NCBI RefSeq assembly: GCF_004004565.1
Contig: NZ_SACM01000001.1
Span: forward strand, 682,001 to 746,000
Length of the DNA stretch: 64,000 bases
Source of the DNA: Inhella crocodyli
GTDB lineage: Bacteria > Pseudomonadota > Gammaproteobacteria > Burkholderiales > Burkholderiaceae_C
Reading direction: 5' to 3'
Part shown: in pieces, positions 23,518-31,695 of the stretch
Position numbering within the stretch: position 1 is the stretch's first letter
Layout of the letters: the number at the start of each line of letters is the position of its first letter
Position numbers and translations under genes: made by a program
The notes under the pieces: model-generated
Database searches by the model: none
Seen by the model: the letters and a program-made list of their open reading frames with translations, nothing else
What the model was told of the DNA's origin: nothing

Positions 23518-25463
23518 TCCGTTTGGTGGGGGTGACGCTGCGCCGCGGCGTCAAAGAGGTGCTGGTCGACGCCAATGTCACGCTGCAGCCGGGCGAGCGC
23601 ATTGGCCTGGTGGGCGCCAACGGAGCGGGCAAGTCCAGTTTGTTCTCGCTGCTGGCCGGAAGGCTGCAGGCCGACAAGGGCGAGGTGGAGATGCCGCCCA
23701 CCTGGCGCTTGTCCGAGGTCGCTCAAAACCTGCCAGAGACCGAGCAAGGCGCCACCGAGTTCGTCTTGGAGGGCGACCTGACCTTGCTTCGCGCCCGCCA
23801 CGCGCTTGCCGAAGCCGAAGCCAGCCACGATGGGCTGCGCATGGCCGAGGCCCACGCGATGCTGCAAGACGCTGGGGCTTTTGACGCCCGGGCGCGCGCC
23901 CAATCGCTCTTGCTGGGTTTGGGCTTTCAGAGCACCCAGTTGGACGCCCCGGTGAACAGCTTCTCCGGCGGTTGGCGCATGCGCTTGCAGTTGGCCCGCA
24001 CGCTGATCAACCCGGCCGAGCTGATGCTGCTGGACGAACCCACCAACCACCTGGACCTGGATGCCTTGGTGTGGCTGGAAGGGTGGCTGGCCCGCTACCC
24101 AGGCACCCTCCTCGTGATCAGCCACGATCGCGAGTTCCTGGATGCCATCACCCGTGTGACCTTGCACTTGGATCGCGCGCAGCTCACCCGCTACGGGGGC
24201 AACTACACCGCCTTCGAGTCGATGCGCGCCGAGCGCCTGGAACAACAACAGGCGGCGTACGAGAAGCAACAGGACCGAATCGCCCACCTGCAGCACTTCA
24301 TCGACCGATTCAAGGCCAAGGCCACCAAGGCCAAGCAGGCCCAGAGTCGCGTGAAAGCGCTCGAACGCATGGAGAAACTGGCGCCCATCTTGGCCGCGTC
24401 GGACTTCTCCTTCGAATTCCGCGAGCCCACCAACCTGCCCAACCCGATGCTGGCGTTTGACGAAATGGCGTGTGGCTACGGCAGCACCACGATCGTGCGC
24501 GGCGTGAACCGCACGGTGTTGGCCGGCCAACGGATCGGCATCCTCGGCGCCAACGGACAAGGCAAGTCGACGCTCGTCAAAACCATCGCCCGAGAGTTGC
24601 CCGTTCTGGACGGGCGGATGACCGAGGGCAAGGGACTGACCATCGGCTATTTCGCGCAACAGGAACTGGACGTGCTGCGCCCCGACGAGGGGCCGCTGGC
24701 GCACATGGTTCGTTTGGCCAAGGCCGTCAGCCCACAGGCGCGCGAGCAAGAACTGCGAGATTTCCTGGGGCAGTTCCGCTTCACGGGCGACATGGTGAAC
24801 CAGTCGGTGGGCAGCCTCTCCGGGGGCGAAAAGGCCCGCTTGGTGCTGGCCATGCTCGTTTGGCAGCGGCCGAACCTGCTGCTCTTGGACGAACCGACCA
24901 ACCACCTGGACCTGCAAACCCGTGAGGCCCTGTCCCTGGCCCTCAACGAGTTCGAAGGCACGGTACTGCTCGTCAGCCACGACCGCGCGCTTTTGCGCGA
25001 GGTGTGCGACGAGTTCTGGCTGGTGAGCCAAGGCGGCGTTGCGCCCTTCGACGGCGACCTGGACGACTACCAGCGCTGGCTGGCGGACAGCGCCAAGGAG
25101 GCGGCCCGGGCCTTGAAGGCCGCCGCGGCCGCGCCATCCAGCGCCCCGATGGCGCCGCCAGCGGCGGCGCCGACCATGGCTCGCGAAGACCGCAAGGCCG
25201 CGTCGCAGGCACGGGCTCGCTTGGCCGAACAGACCAAGCCTTTGCGGCGCGAGATCGACGGCATCGACCGAAAGCTGGGCGAGTTGGGGGCGGAGCGCGC
25301 CCGATTGGAAGCGGCCTTGGCCACCGGCACCCAAGCGGCGACGGCCATCGCCGACAGTGGCCGTCGGCTCAAGGCGATTGCCGACGAAGTGGACGCGCTG
25401 GAGATGCGCTGGCTGGAGGCCAGCGAGCAAATCGAAGCCATGACGGCGGCCGCGGGCCTTTGA
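23514..25463 (+). CDS. ABC-F family ATPase (YheS/Uup-like translation factor)
   Basis: A 649-residue soluble protein with two ABC domains. Domain one has Walker A GANGAGKSS, signature NSFSGGWRMRL and Walker B LMLLDEPTNHLDLD. The arm/linker is rich in E, Q and K (about 225-285). Domain two has GANGQGKST, GSLSGGEKARL and LLLLDEPTNHLDLQ. The C-terminal tail is an alanine-rich stretch followed by a coiled coil, as in YheS and Uup. No transmembrane segments are present, so this is a ribosome-associated factor, not a transporter. It ends the queF-to-ABC-F gene string. Confidence 0.92.
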   Translation: MIRLVGVTLRRGVKEVLVDANVTLQPGERIGLVGANGAGKSSLFSLLAGRLQADKGEVEMPPTWRLSEVAQNLPETEQGATEFVLEGDLTLLRARHALAEAEASHDGLRMAEAHAMLQDAGAFDARARAQSLLLGLGFQSTQLDAPVNSFSGGWRMRLQLARTLINPAELMLLDEPTNHLDLDALVWLEGWLARYPGTLLVISHDREFLDAITRVTLHLDRAQLTRYGGNYTAFESMRAERLEQQQAAYEKQQDRIAHLQHFIDRFKAKATKAKQAQSRVKALERMEKLAPILAASDFSFEFREPTNLPNPMLAFDEMACGYGSTTIVRGVNRTVLAGQRIGILGANGQGKSTLVKTIARELPVLDGRMTEGKGLTIGYFAQQELDVLRPDEGPLAHMVRLAKAVSPQAREQELRDFLGQFRFTGDMVNQSVGSLSGGEKARLVLAMLVWQRPNLLLLDEPTNHLDLQTREALSLALNEFEGTVLLVSHDRALLREVCDEFWLVSQGGVAPFDGDLDDYQRWLADSAKEAARALKAAAAAPSSAPMAPPAAAPTMAREDRKAASQARARLAEQTKPLRREIDGIDRKLGELGAERARLEAALATGTQAATAIADSGRRLKAIADEVDALEMRWLEASEQIEAMTAAAGL

Positions 25464-25542
25464 GCCCACGCCGGGCGCCGCTCGGCGCGCCCAGCGATTG
25501 CCCCCAATCCCATCGGGGTGATTGCAGCATTTCAATTGCTCG

Positions 25543-25553
25543 CAATTTAATTG
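25543..25553. promoter_or_regulatory. Putative OhrR operator
   Basis: The AT-rich palindrome CAATTTAATTG sits 19 bases before the ohrR ATG, with a related half site (TTCAATTG) about 10 bases upstream. It matches the CAATT/AATTG dyad bound by OhrR repressors. It would control both ohrR and the downstream ohr gene and stands out sharply from the GC-rich surroundings. Confidence 0.65.
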
Positions 25554-25571
25554 ACATCTAGACTTCTGCCC

Positions 25572-26075
25572 ATGACCCAACACCGCAGCGTCAAGGCCCC
25601 CGATCACGGCCAAGCCGAGTGGTTGCACTTGGACCGGCAACTGTGCTTCGCGCTGTACGCCAGTTCCTTGGCCATGACCAAGCTGTACAAGCCCCTGCTC
25701 AGCCCGCTTGGCCTGACCTACCCCCAATACTTGGTGTTGCTGGTGCTATGGGCGCAAGACGCGCAAAGCGTGAGCGCCGTCGGCGAGCAACTGGCCCTGG
25801 ACTCGGGGACGCTCACGCCCCTGCTCAAGCGCATGGAACAAGCCGGGTGGATCACCCGCGATCGCGACCGGTCGGACGAACGCCGTGTCATCGTGCGCCT
25901 CACCGACCGCGGTCAAGGCCTTCGTGCCGACGCCGCCCACATTCCCAGGACCCTGGCCTGCGCCACCGCATGCTCTTTGGAAGAACTGCAGTCCCTCACC
26001 CAGCGCTTGCACCAGTTGCGCCAGCAATTGACCCAAGCGCCCCTCCCCGCCGTCGTCTCCGCCGGCAACCACTGA
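25572..26075 (+). CDS. ohrR: Organic-peroxide-sensing MarR-family repressor OhrR
   Basis: A 167-residue MarR protein. The peroxide-sensing cysteine is C25 in HLDRQLCFALYA; the winged helix is at about 60-110 (GTLTPLLKRMEQAGWITRDRDRSDERRV). Two further cysteines at about 137 and 141 could act as resolving thiols. It represses the adjacent ohr gene until an organic hydroperoxide oxidises C25. The start is the ATG at 25572; a TTG at 25551 lies inside the operator and is rejected. Confidence 0.93.
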   Translation: MTQHRSVKAPDHGQAEWLHLDRQLCFALYASSLAMTKLYKPLLSPLGLTYPQYLVLLVLWAQDAQSVSAVGEQLALDSGTLTPLLKRMEQAGWITRDRDRSDERRVIVRLTDRGQGLRADAAHIPRTLACATACSLEELQSLTQRLHQLRQQLTQAPLPAVVSAGNH

Positions 26076-26085
26076 AAGGAAACCC

Positions 26086-26511
26086 ATGGCCCTCGACAAA
26101 GTCCTCTACACCGCCCACGGCAAAGCCACTGGAGGCCGCGAAGGCACCGGCAGCAGCAGCGACGGCGCCTTGAACGTCAAACTCAGCACGCCCAAAGAAC
26201 TCGGTGGCGCTGGCGGCGACGGCACGAACCCCGAGCAGTTGTTCGCCGTGGGCTACGCCGCTTGCTTCATCGGCGCCATGAAGGCCGTCGGCGGCAAGAT
26301 GAAGATCGCCGTGCCTGCCGACGTGTCGATCGACAGCACCGTGGGCATCGGCCCCATCCCGGCTGGCTTCGGCATCCAAGTGGCCATGACGATCCACCTG
26401 CCGGGCATGGACCGCGCCGTGGCCGAGCAGTTGGTGGCAGCGGCGCACCAGGTGTGCCCCTACTCGAACGCCACGCGCGGCAACATCGACGTCACTTTGA
26501 CGATCGCCTGA
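26086..26511 (+). CDS. ohr: Organic hydroperoxide reductase Ohr
   Basis: A 141-residue OsmC-fold peroxidase. Both catalytic cysteines are present, C60 (GYAACFIG) and C124 (HQVCPYSNATRGN), together with the conserved arginine at about R19. It reduces organic hydroperoxides using lipoylated partner proteins. It follows ohrR by 10 bases with GAAAGGA as ribosome-binding site and is closed by a strong terminator. Confidence 0.96.
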   Translation: MALDKVLYTAHGKATGGREGTGSSSDGALNVKLSTPKELGGAGGDGTNPEQLFAVGYAACFIGAMKAVGGKMKIAVPADVSIDSTVGIGPIPAGFGIQVAMTIHLPGMDRAVAEQLVAAAHQVCPYSNATRGNIDVTLTIA

Positions 26512-26533
26512 GGGCAGCAAGCTCAAGCATCAA

Positions 26534-26561
26534 GGCGGCCCCCCACGGGGCCGCCCTTTTT
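26534..26561 (+). terminator. Rho-independent terminator after ohr
   Basis: GGCGGCCCC (26534-26542) pairs with GGGGCCGCC (26547-26555) over a 4-nt loop and is followed by CTTTTT. It ends the ohrR-ohr transcript. It lies just beyond the 3' end of the convergent mechanosensitive-channel gene. Confidence 0.9.
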
Positions 26562-26566
26562 GGGAA

Positions 26567-28066
26567 TCAATGGCCCTCGGCGCCGGCCAACCAAGCCCGC
26601 AGCCGCGCCGTGAGTTGGCGCACGACCCCTGGGGCGGCAGGCGCAGCCGTGTCGTCCGACAGCGCCTGCATCAAGGTCCGCTGATCACGGGCTTGGTACT
26701 GCGCCACCGCCTCGCTGAGTTCGTCCACCATGCTGGCCCGCTGGGCCATCAGGGGCAGCAACAACTGCCGATCGATCTCGTAGAGCACCGCAGGACACAA
26801 AGTTCGCACGGTGGCGCTGCGAGGATCCCCAGTGAACAAGCCCATTTCCCCGAACACCGAGCCCGGGCCCAACACATTGACCCGGGGGGCATCGGCGTCG
26901 CCCCCCAAGCGCACATCCAGGGTGCCCTCCGCGACCACGAACATCGACTCACCCGGTTCTCCCGCTCGAACCGCGATCGCGTCACCCGCCAAATTGCGAA
27001 CGACGAGGCCGTCGGCCAAGCGCTCTCGCTCGGACGCGGACAAGGAACGCAGCAAAGGCACCTCACCCAAGACGAGCGCACGATGGTCGGCACGCTCGTG
27101 TTCTCGCAGGTTGGAGCCGGAGCCCGCTGCGGCCATCCCAGGAACCGCTGGCGGCACCGCCGGCCTCAGGCCCACCACGCGCAAGTGCCGGTGCATGCAC
27201 GCCAACAGGGTGTGTCGGGCGGCCCCCTTGCCCCGCAAGCGCGGATCCAGCAAGTAAACCACCCGCCATGCCACCCCTTGGCCGTCCATGCGCCACATGC
27301 GCAGCTTGGGCGGCTTTTCGCCCGCCGTGGCGCCCAAGGCCCAAGCTTCGGTGGCTGCCGCCGTCAACACCCGTTCGGCTCGGCCCAAGGGGACGTCCCA
27401 ATCCAGGGTGATGTCTTGCTCCTGCTCGCTGACCGGCGAAGGGTAGGACAGGTTCTCCACGATGGAGCCGGCGACCACGCTGTTGGGCACGCTGACCAAG
27501 TTGTCTTCAGGGGTCAGCAGTCGCGTGCTGCGCCAATTGATCTCGCGCACCGTGCCGGCAAAGGGATCGCGCTGACTCCGCACCCGCAACAAGATGAAGT
27601 CACCGAGGTCGAACGGCTTCTCGATGTTGAGCGCGATCCCTGAAAAGAAGTCGGCCAGGATGTTGCGCAGGGCCAACCCGAGCACGATGCCCAAGACACC
27701 GGTCGTGGCCAGCACCGCCGACACCGCCAAACCCCAAGTGCGACTGAGCACCACGGCCAGGGTCAGCACGAAGAGCAAGACCGCAACGAACTGGCGCAGC
27801 AGCCCGGGCGTGCGGACGCCGAGCCATTGGGGCACCCAGCGGTCCCACACCACCACATCCATCAGCCGGATGCTCAGCCAAACGCCGGCGAGCCAAGCGC
27901 CGGTCTCGGCCAGGCGCTGCCACAGTTCGGCGAGGGATCCCGCCGCAGGAGGGTGCCGCTGGAGGAGCGTGATCGCTGCCGCGAACGCGAGGACCCAACA
28001 GGCAGGCCACAGCAGGTGGGCGATGCGCAAAGGCCGCGGCGCGGCCAGGGAGTGTGTGTCTTTCAA
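26567..28066 (-). CDS. MscS-type channel fused to a cyclic-nucleotide-binding domain
   Basis: A 499-residue membrane protein with four hydrophobic segments in the first 135 residues. The last forms an MscS-like pore helix (TTGVLGIVLGLALRNILADF), followed by the MscS beta domain (FDLGDFILL ... NSVVAGSIVENLSYPSP). A cyclic-nucleotide-binding domain occupies about 335-450, with the phosphate-binding cassette GEMGLFTGDPRSATVRT. This architecture is the bacterial cyclic-nucleotide-gated (bCNG) branch of the MscS superfamily. No ATG fits the N-terminus; the best start is TTG at 28066, since an in-frame stop lies a few codons upstream. It follows the asparaginase gene by 44 bases. Confidence 0.88.
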   Translation of the reverse strand: MKDTHSLAAPRPLRIAHLLWPACWVLAFAAAITLLQRHPPAAGSLAELWQRLAETGAWLAGVWLSIRLMDVVVWDRWVPQWLGVRTPGLLRQFVAVLLFVLTLAVVLSRTWGLAVSAVLATTGVLGIVLGLALRNILADFFSGIALNIEKPFDLGDFILLRVRSQRDPFAGTVREINWRSTRLLTPEDNLVSVPNSVVAGSIVENLSYPSPVSEQEQDITLDWDVPLGRAERVLTAAATEAWALGATAGEKPPKLRMWRMDGQGVAWRVVYLLDPRLRGKGAARHTLLACMHRHLRVVGLRPAVPPAVPGMAAAGSGSNLREHERADHRALVLGEVPLLRSLSASERERLADGLVVRNLAGDAIAVRAGEPGESMFVVAEGTLDVRLGGDADAPRVNVLGPGSVFGEMGLFTGDPRSATVRTLCPAVLYEIDRQLLLPLMAQRASMVDELSEAVAQYQARDQRTLMQALSDDTAAPAAPGVVRQLTARLRAWLAGAEGH

Positions 28067-28110
28067 AGTGGCGCGGATGGTAGGTCAGCCGCCGTCTTGC
28101 ACCCGCGTCG

Positions 28111-29052
28111 TCAAGCCAACAACTGCAACAACAAGGCGACGCGCGCTTGGGGCCAGCTCATGGCCCCAGCGTTGGGCAATCCCCCCCCGCCCACCACCGG
28201 CCCGGCCGCGCACCGCGTGGCCCGCAGCACCGCGACCCCTCGCGCCTGTGCCTCCAGCAAGGCCAGTTCCAAGGCGCGACTCAGGGTGCCATTGCCCGTC
28301 CCAGCGGCCACCAGGCCGAGAGGTCGACCTTCCTGGCGGGCCAAGGCCTCCCACAAGGCCACCGCCGCCCCGTCTTCCCCGGCTGCGTTGCAAACCACGG
28401 CCACACGCGGCCAAGCCTCCGGGAACGCCGGCAATCGATGGACTCCCCAGCCCAGCGGCAAGGGCCAAGCTTGCAAGGCCCGCACAACGCCGTCCTCGAG
28501 CACTGCCACCACGCCATCGGGCGACTCGAAGGCATCGACCTGGTAACTGTGGACCTTGCGAACCCGGTCGCCCCGGTGCACGCGGCCCGCGAAGCACACG
28601 AGCACGCCCGACACCCCCGGCGTGTGGGCGAGGGTCACTGCATCCATCAAATTCTGGGGGCCGTCAGGACTCAAGCTGCTGGCAGGTCGCATGGCCGCCG
28701 TCAGGACCACCGGCTTGTTGCCCTGGAGGACGTGGTGCAGCAGGCAAGCGGTCTCTTCGAGCGTGTCGGTGCCATGCGTGATCACCACGCCAGCGATGCC
28801 CGGGTCGTCCATCGCGGCCTGCACCCGCAGCGCCAACCGCTGCCAGGTGCCGAAGTCCATGTCTTTGCTGTCGAGTTGAGCCAATTGCTCAAAGGCCAGA
28901 GGCAAAGCCCGCAATGGCGGCACGCCGTCGAGCAACTCTCCAATGCCCACGCTGCCGGCGGTGTAGCCCACATGGTCGGTGCTGCTGTCCGCGCGCCCAG
29001 CGATGGTGCCCCCGGTCCCAACGATCAAAACCTTTGTCACCGTGCTTGGCAT
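28111..29052 (-). CDS. L-asparaginase
   Basis: A 313-residue type-I/II asparaginase. The first nucleophile loop VGTGGTIAGR places the catalytic threonine at T16, with Y30 as partner. The second site VITHGTDTLEETA supplies the T-D pair, and TAAMRPASSLSPDGPQNL carries the conserved substrate-loop residues. It has no signal peptide, so it is probably cytoplasmic. The start is the ATG at 29052; the longer frame to 29355 is antisense to lexA. A LexA box lies 11 bases upstream. Confidence 0.93.
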   Translation of the reverse strand: MPSTVTKVLIVGTGGTIAGRADSSTDHVGYTAGSVGIGELLDGVPPLRALPLAFEQLAQLDSKDMDFGTWQRLALRVQAAMDDPGIAGVVITHGTDTLEETACLLHHVLQGNKPVVLTAAMRPASSLSPDGPQNLMDAVTLAHTPGVSGVLVCFAGRVHRGDRVRKVHSYQVDAFESPDGVVAVLEDGVVRALQAWPLPLGWGVHRLPAFPEAWPRVAVVCNAAGEDGAAVALWEALARQEGRPLGLVAAGTGNGTLSRALELALLEAQARGVAVLRATRCAAGPVVGGGGLPNAGAMSWPQARVALLLQLLA

Positions 29053-29062
29053 GTGCTTTATC

Positions 29063-29078
29063 CTGTATAAAAATGCAG
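29063..29078. promoter_or_regulatory. LexA (SOS) box between ansA-type gene and lexA
   Basis: CTGTATAAAAATGCAG is a CTGT-N8-(A/G)CAG type SOS box differing from the E. coli consensus at one outer-arm base. It is 39 bases upstream of the lexA start and 11 bases upstream of the divergent asparaginase start. Autoregulation of lexA is expected; repression of the asparaginase gene is possible. Confidence 0.85.
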
Positions 29079-29116
29079 TATCTGGATGTCCATCCAGTTC
29101 GTCAGGAGCGTAACGC

Positions 29117-29788
29117 GTGAACCCCAGCTTGACCCCCCGCCAGCAGCAGATTTTCGACTTGGTTCGCCGCTCGATCGAACGCACCGGAACGCCACCCACG
29201 CGCGCCGAAATTGCGCAAACCCTGGGCTTCAAGTCCCCCAACGCAGCCGAGGAGCACCTGCAGGCCCTGGCCCGCAAAGGCGTCATCGAACTGGTGAGCG
29301 GCACATCGCGAGGCATCCGCCTCAAGGCAGACACCCTGCGTGCGATGCGCCGCAAGCCTGCTCACGCCGACCAACTGGACCTGCCGATACCCAGTTTGGC
29401 CCAACTGACCCTGCCCCTCATCGGCCGCGTCGCAGCTGGTTCGCCCATCTTGGCGCAGGAGCATGTCGAGCAGCAGTACGCCGTGAGTCCCAGCCTGTTC
29501 AGCGCCCAACCGGACTACCTGCTTCGCGTGCGAGGCCTGTCCATGCGGGACGCGGGCATCCTGGACGGCGATTTGCTGGCCGTGAAGCGCACGAGCGAGG
29601 CCCGCAATGGGCAAATCGTGGTGGCTCGCCTCGGCGACGAGGTGACGGTGAAACGATGGCAACGCCAGGGCGATGAGGCCTGGCTCCTGCCCGAGAACCC
29701 CGACTTTCAACCGATTCGGGTGCCGCACGAGGGTTTCAGCCTAGAAGGCCTCGCGGTTGGTTTGGTGCGCGGCGCCTTGAACGGCTGA
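29117..29788 (+). CDS. lexA: SOS-response repressor LexA
   Basis: A 223-residue LexA. The winged-helix N-domain ([38 protein letters not shown]) is followed by the self-cleavage site A107-G108 (GRVAAGSP) and the Ser-Lys dyad S142 ([13 protein letters not shown]) and K179 (DEVTVKRW). The start is a GTG with CAGGAG upstream; no ATG fits. It represses SOS genes until RecA-stimulated cleavage and has a LexA box of its own. Confidence 0.97.
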   Translation: MNPSLTPRQQQIFDLVRRSIERTGTPPTRAEIAQTLGFKSPNAAEEHLQALARKGVIELVSGTSRGIRLKADTLRAMRRKPAHADQLDLPIPSLAQLTLPLIGRVAAGSPILAQEHVEQQYAVSPSLFSAQPDYLLRVRGLSMRDAGILDGDLLAVKRTSEARNGQIVVARLGDEVTVKRWQRQGDEAWLLPENPDFQPIRVPHEGFSLEGLAVGLVRGALNG

Positions 29789-29853
29789 TTGGCACAACTC
29801 GGCGTCACGGGTTGGCGTCGAGATTCCTTGACGGCCGAGTGGCTTCGGCGGAA

Positions 29854-29889
29854 CAAAGAAAAAGGGCCTGCTCGTTGAGCAGGCCCTTT
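29854..29889 (-). terminator. Terminator of the gltX-tRNA transcript
   Basis: A 13-bp perfect stem, AAAGGGCCTGCTC (29861-29873) with GAGCAGGCCCTTT (29877-29889) and a 3-nt loop, is followed on the minus strand by TTTTTCTTTG. It lies 7 bases after tRNA-Asp. It may also weakly terminate lexA on the plus strand. Confidence 0.9.
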
Positions 29890-29896
29890 CAAACTT

Positions 29897-29973
29897 TGGC
29901 GGAGTGGACGGGACTCGAACCCGCGACCCCCGGCGTGACAGGCCGGTATTCTAACCGACTGAACTACCACTCC
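29897..29973 (-). tRNA. tRNA-Asp(GTC)
   Basis: A 77-nt cloverleaf on the minus strand with encoded CCA. The acceptor GGAGTGG pairs with CCACTCC, the anticodon arm is CCGGC-CTGTCAC-GCCGG (anticodon GTC) and the T arm contains GGTTCGAGTCC. It is last in a three-tRNA cluster behind gltX. Confidence 0.97.
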
Positions 29974-30030
29974 GCGTCGGGGCTGCGTTCGCAACTTGCG
30001 TTGCCGGTGCTGCCAGACCAATCTAATTTT

Positions 30031-30106
30031 TGGCGTCCCCTAGGGGATTCGAACCCCTGTTACAACCGTGAAAGGGTCGTGTCCTAGGCCTCTAGACGAA
30101 GGGGAC
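30031..30106 (-). tRNA. tRNA-Glu(TTC)
   Basis: A 76-nt cloverleaf on the minus strand with encoded CCA. The acceptor GTCCCCT pairs with AGGGGAC, the anticodon loop is CTTTCAC (anticodon TTC) and the T arm contains GGTTCGAATCC. It is the substrate of the glutamyl-tRNA synthetase encoded about 200 bases upstream on the same strand. Confidence 0.97.
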
Positions 30107-30143
30107 AAATCCTTCAACCTTGAACTGCGCGCCACCAGAAAAT

Positions 30144-30219
<76 letters not shown>

Positions 30220-30309
30220 TTGGTGAACCGCATCATCAACTGTCGTTGCTGCTGCGTTTCGCTTTAGGCGTCGCGCTGTTCAAGCGAGAAAGAGACTATA
30301 GCGCGAATC

Positions 30310-31695
30310 TCAAACAGATTGCAAGCGTTCCATCAAAATTTTTTGATTGAACAGTGCCAAGCATTGGTCGATCGCGGGCGTCTGGGACCTCCCGAAAGCC
30401 GCCACTCGCACGGGAATGGCCAACTGCGGCATCTTCAGCCCATGGGCGGCAAGCACCGATTTGAACGCCGCCGAGACGCCGGCGGGCGTCCATTCAGCCT
30501 CTTTCAACGCTGCGGCCAAGGCATGCACCGCAGGGCGCACCGCCTCCGTCAGGTGCTGGGCACGCTCGGCCTCGGGCACCTGCACGTCACCGTAGTAAGC
30601 CGCCAACCAATCGGCCAGTTGCTCCAGCGTGCTGCAGCGCTCCTTGAACAGGTCGCATTGCGCCGCCACAGGCGCCTCGCTGGGCACTTCCAAGCCCCGC
30701 GCGGCGAGGCGAGGCAACACCAGGGCCGCCAAGCGCTCGCCGGTGGCGGCCTTGAGGTACTGCGCGTTGACCCACTCCAGCTTCGCCGGGTCCCACTGGG
30801 CCGGGCTCTTGCTCAAGTGGGTGCCATCGAACCAAGCCACCAATTGGTCCCGACCGAAGATCTCGTCGTTCCCATGGCTCCAACCCAAGCGGGCCAGGTA
30901 GTTCAGCATGGCCTCGGGCAAGTACCCCGCCTCTTCGTAGGCCGTCACGCTGACCGCCCCCCGGCGCTTGGACAGCTTTTGCCCGTCGTCGCCCAGGATC
31001 ACTGGCATGTGGCCGAACTGCGGCAGCGGCGCGCCCAGGGCATTGAACAGGTTGATTTGCCAGGGCGTGTTGTTGATGTGCTCGTCGCCGCGGAACACAT
31101 GGCTGATCTTCATGTCCCAGTCGTCCACCACCACGGCGAAGTTGTAGGTGGGCACGCCGTCGGGTCGCACCAAGATCAAGTCGTCGATCTCGCGGTTCCC
31201 AATCCGGATCTCGCCCTTCACCAGGTCCTGCCAAACGACCTCCCCGTCCAGGGGGTTCTTGAAACGCACCACCGGCGACACGCCAGCAGGCGGCGAGGGC
31301 AGCACCTTGCCAGGCTCCGGGCGCCAGCGGCCGTCGTACCGCCGCTTCTCTCCGCGCGCCTCTTGCCCGGCCTTCATGGCCTCCAGTTCTTCCGGCGTTG
31401 CGTAGCAGCGGTAGGCCTTGCCCTCCGCGATCAACTGCTCCGCCACCGCCTGGTAGCGCTCGAGGCGCTGCATTTGGTAGACCGGCCCCTCGTCGTAGTC
31501 CAGGCCCAACCAATGCATCGAAGCGAGGATCTGATCGACCGAGTCCTGCGTCGAGCGGGCCACATCGGTGTCCTCGATGCGCAGCACGAACTGGCCACCG
31601 TGGTGACGCGCGTAGGCCCAAGAGTAAAGCGCGGTGCGCGCCGTGCCCAAGTGAAGGAATCCCGTCGGCGACGGGGCAATGCGGGTGCGAATCAT
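30310..31695 (-). CDS. gltX: Glutamyl-tRNA synthetase
   Basis: A 461-residue class-I synthetase. The HIGH-type motif is SPTGFLHLGTARTAL; the KMSKS-type loop is GQKLSKRRG (about 245-250). RIEDTDVARS and GRWRPEPGKV are present, and the C-terminal helical anticodon domain is complete. The 4-base ATGA overlap shows that it follows metZ in one transcript, and three tRNA genes including tRNA-Glu follow at 90 bases. It charges tRNA-Glu and, in organisms without GlnRS, also tRNA-Gln. Confidence 0.97.
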   Translation of the reverse strand: MIRTRIAPSPTGFLHLGTARTALYSWAYARHHGGQFVLRIEDTDVARSTQDSVDQILASMHWLGLDYDEGPVYQMQRLERYQAVAEQLIAEGKAYRCYATPEELEAMKAGQEARGEKRRYDGRWRPEPGKVLPSPPAGVSPVVRFKNPLDGEVVWQDLVKGEIRIGNREIDDLILVRPDGVPTYNFAVVVDDWDMKISHVFRGDEHINNTPWQINLFNALGAPLPQFGHMPVILGDDGQKLSKRRGAVSVTAYEEAGYLPEAMLNYLARLGWSHGNDEIFGRDQLVAWFDGTHLSKSPAQWDPAKLEWVNAQYLKAATGERLAALVLPRLAARGLEVPSEAPVAAQCDLFKERCSTLEQLADWLAAYYGDVQVPEAERAQHLTEAVRPAVHALAAALKEAEWTPAGVSAAFKSVLAAHGLKMPQLAIPVRVAAFGRSQTPAIDQCLALFNQKILMERLQSV

